DNA of 6,275 nucleotides from an uncultured Lachnospiraceae bacterium (GTDB taxonomy: Bacteria > Bacillota > Clostridia > Lachnospirales > Lachnospiraceae): positions 1-6,275 of the forward strand of contig CAMNBW010000099.1 of assembly GCA_946533525.1 (NCBI GenBank), written 5' to 3'. The notes under the pieces were generated by a model, which was not told the origin of the DNA, searched no databases, and worked only from the letters and a program-made list of their open reading frames with translations. Below are positions 5,686 through 6,275 of this stretch, piece by piece. Each line of letters opens with the position of its first letter. Positions within the stretch are counted from its first letter, which is position 1. Made by a program: the position numbers and the translations under genes.

Positions 5686-5976
5686 TGTAGGATTACCCAC
5701 CCGGTCGAAAACCATTTCATAGCTGTTGTTTCCGTAATTTAAAGATCGGTTTACCCGGCTTATCGTAGCGGTGGAGGCCCCCGTCTTTTGGGCTATTTCC
5801 ATATAGGTCTTATGGGCGGAGAGCATCCCTGCCACCTCAAAGCGCTGGGAAAGGGAGAGGATCTCGTTTATGGTGGCGACATCTTCAAAAAATGCATAAC
5901 ATTCTTCTCTTGTCTTAAGGCTCAGTATTGCTTCAAAAAGGTTGTCTACAGCCTTTGTATGTATTTTCTCGTTCAT
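5677..5976 (-). CDS. yerC: TrpR-like DNA-binding protein, YerC/YecD family
   Basis: This 99-residue protein of the TrpR-like superfamily is common in Firmicutes and normally about 100 residues long, so it is complete. Helical N-terminal part: LFEAILSLKTREECYAFFEDVATINEILSLSQRFEVAGML (13-52). The helix-turn-helix is at about 57-79: TYMEIAQKTGASTATISRVNR, then SLNYG, a block highly typical of the family. It should bind DNA as a dimer. Family members have the TrpR fold, but binding of tryptophan or any other ligand is not established here. The ATG at 5976 is preceded by AAGGA about seven bases upstream. A weak leftward promoter may exist (TTGAAC at 6018-6023, GGTAAT at 5995-6000, 17 bp apart). 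It is divergent from the symporter gene to the right, whose promoter region includes an inverted repeat that YerC could recognise; this is an inference from position only. Confidence 0.92.
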   Translation of the reverse strand: MNEKIHTKAVDNLFEAILSLKTREECYAFFEDVATINEILSLSQRFEVAGMLSAHKTYMEIAQKTGASTATISRVNRSLNYGNNSYEMVFDRVGNPTKE

Positions 5977-6048
5977 TACAATATCCTTCTTAAAATTACC
6001 TGACTTTGTTATTTTTGGTTCAATTCTTTAAGTCTTTATAAGTTTAAC

Positions 6049-6066
6049 ACTTTACACCCTTAAAGT
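6049..6066. repeat. Inverted repeat over the symporter promoter
   Basis: ACTTTA (6049-6054) and TAAAGT (6061-6066) are perfect reverse complements separated by six bases. The repeat covers the whole -35 box (6051-6056) and part of the spacer, where a bound protein would block RNA polymerase. It is a candidate operator; its A/T make-up allows a chance origin. Confidence 0.4.
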
Positions 6067-6080
6067 AAATGTGCTAAAAT
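6051..6080 (+). promoter_or_regulatory. Extended -10 promoter of the AGCS symporter gene
   Basis: TTTACA (6051-6056) and TAAAAT (6075-6080) are 18 bp apart and each matches the sigma-A consensus at 5/6 positions. A TGC directly before the -10 (6072-6074) gives an extended -10. Transcription would start near 6087, leaving a leader of about 100 nt before the ATG at 6191. Confidence 0.65.
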
Positions 6081-6086
6081 TTTTTT

Positions 6087-6190
6087 GTATAACCCGTAGC
6101 TCTTAGAGGCTGGTGTGGGTACATTCATTAACTGCCTGTCCTATGCCCTTTCTTTATAAGGTAAACTGTCAGGCAATAAGGAGGATATAT
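6087..6190 (+). promoter_or_regulatory. Foldable 5' leader of the symporter gene, possible cis-regulatory RNA
   Basis: Two structures can be drawn. The first hairpin pairs ACCC (6092-6095) with GGGT (6117-6120), enclosing an inner stem AGC/GCT (6098-6100 with 6109-6111) extended past a bulge by CT/AG. The second pairs TGCCTG (6133-6138) with CAGGCA (6170-6175) around an inner CCTT/AAGG stem (6147-6150 with 6158-6161). The second ends two bases before the AAGGAGG ribosome binding site (6178-6184). The pairing was found by eye. No glycine riboswitch core or T-box sequence is present, although glycine riboswitches often precede AGCS genes. It may be a new leader element or simply an incidental structured leader. 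Confidence 0.4.
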
Positions 6191-6275
6191 ATGCAGTCTT
6201 TAATCGATACTATAACCGCGGTCAATTCAGCGGTAAACGGCTTTGTCTGGGGCGTTCCCATGCTCCTTCTCCTGG
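6191..6275 (+). CDS. AGCS-family sodium:alanine/glycine symporter, 5' end only
   Basis: The first 28 codons of a gene that continues beyond the window are visible: MQSLIDTITAVNSAVNGFVWG followed by VPMLLLL. A short amphipathic N-terminus, then N-x-F-(V/L)-W-G and a Leu-rich first membrane helix, is the hallmark opening of sodium:alanine/glycine symporters (AlsT/AgcS type), which import Ala or Gly with Na+. The ATG at 6191 is supported by AAGGAGG (6178-6184) six bases upstream. An in-frame ATG at 6143 lacks any ribosome binding site and lies within the foldable leader. With so little sequence the family call is good but the substrate is not fixed. It is divergent from yerC, with its own extended -10 promoter and a structured leader, suggesting regulation at both initiation and leader level. 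Confidence 0.75.
   Translation, partial: MQSLIDTITAVNSAVNGFVWGVPMLLLL

Noticed and set aside
5788..6003. Rightward 71-codon open frame opposite yerC
   Set aside because: It is antisense to a well-recognised yerC gene, has no ribosome binding site and its product shows no family features.
6060..6128. Leftward 22-codon frame across the symporter promoter
   Set aside because: The ribosome binding site is poor, it runs through promoter elements of the opposite strand, and its product shows nothing recognisable.
6143..6190. In-frame ATG at 6143 as a longer start for the symporter
   Set aside because: No ribosome binding site precedes it, it lies inside the folded leader, and the extra 16 residues do not fit the AGCS N-terminus. 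ATG 6191 has AAGGAGG six bases upstream.
6087..6190. Glycine riboswitch or T-box in the symporter leader
   Set aside because: The conserved glycine aptamer core sequences and the T-box sequence were looked for and not seen.

Overview
The window most resembles a low-to-mid G+C Firmicute of the Clostridia, probably Lachnospiraceae-like. This rests on strong AGGAGG-type ribosome binding sites, frequent ATA and AGG codons, a YerC-type TrpR-like regulator, a DUF697 protein and a membrane-bound GGDEF enzyme. The assignment comes from gene content and sequence style only; no database search was possible. There are seven well-supported protein genes, two of them cut by the window edges, plus two short open reading frames that are candidates only.

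Left part (1-929): the 3' end of a DUF697 (YcjF-type, GTPase-associated) membrane protein gene runs rightward and converges on a leftward TetR-family regulator gene. An 11-bp perfect hairpin between them looks like a shared two-way terminator. The 273-bp gap at 930-1202 holds the regulator's probable promoter, an imperfect palindrome, a possible 40-residue leftward reading frame with an AGGAGG ribosome binding site, and two candidate promoters for the genes to the right.

Centre (1203-3224): gmd and fcl, with the fcl start codon directly abutting the gmd stop codon. Together they convert GDP-D-mannose to GDP-L-fucose, the activated sugar for surface polysaccharide or glycoprotein fucosylation. 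No glycosyltransferase or mannose-activating gene is visible beside them.

Right-centre (3225-5671): a GlnQ/HisP-type polar amino acid ABC transporter ATPase starting at TTG, then, 26 bp later, a membrane-anchored diguanylate cyclase with a roughly 230-residue extracytoplasmic sensor. They probably form a two-gene operon. The transporter's permease and binding protein are absent from the window, so the ATPase sits with a c-di-GMP enzyme instead of its usual partners.

Right end (5672-6275): yerC, leftward, converges on the cyclase gene, and both stop codons lie in one perfect 10-bp hairpin. A 214-bp gap follows with an extended -10 promoter, an inverted repeat over its -35, and a leader of about 100 nt that can fold. 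It precedes the first 28 codons of an AGCS-family sodium:alanine/glycine symporter cut by the window end.

Most of the window is ordinary core and accessory metabolism. I did not find convincing evidence of a new multi-gene system. The items most worth checking are the foldable symporter leader, the ATPase/cyclase pairing, and the short reading frames at 982-1104 and 3269-3322.
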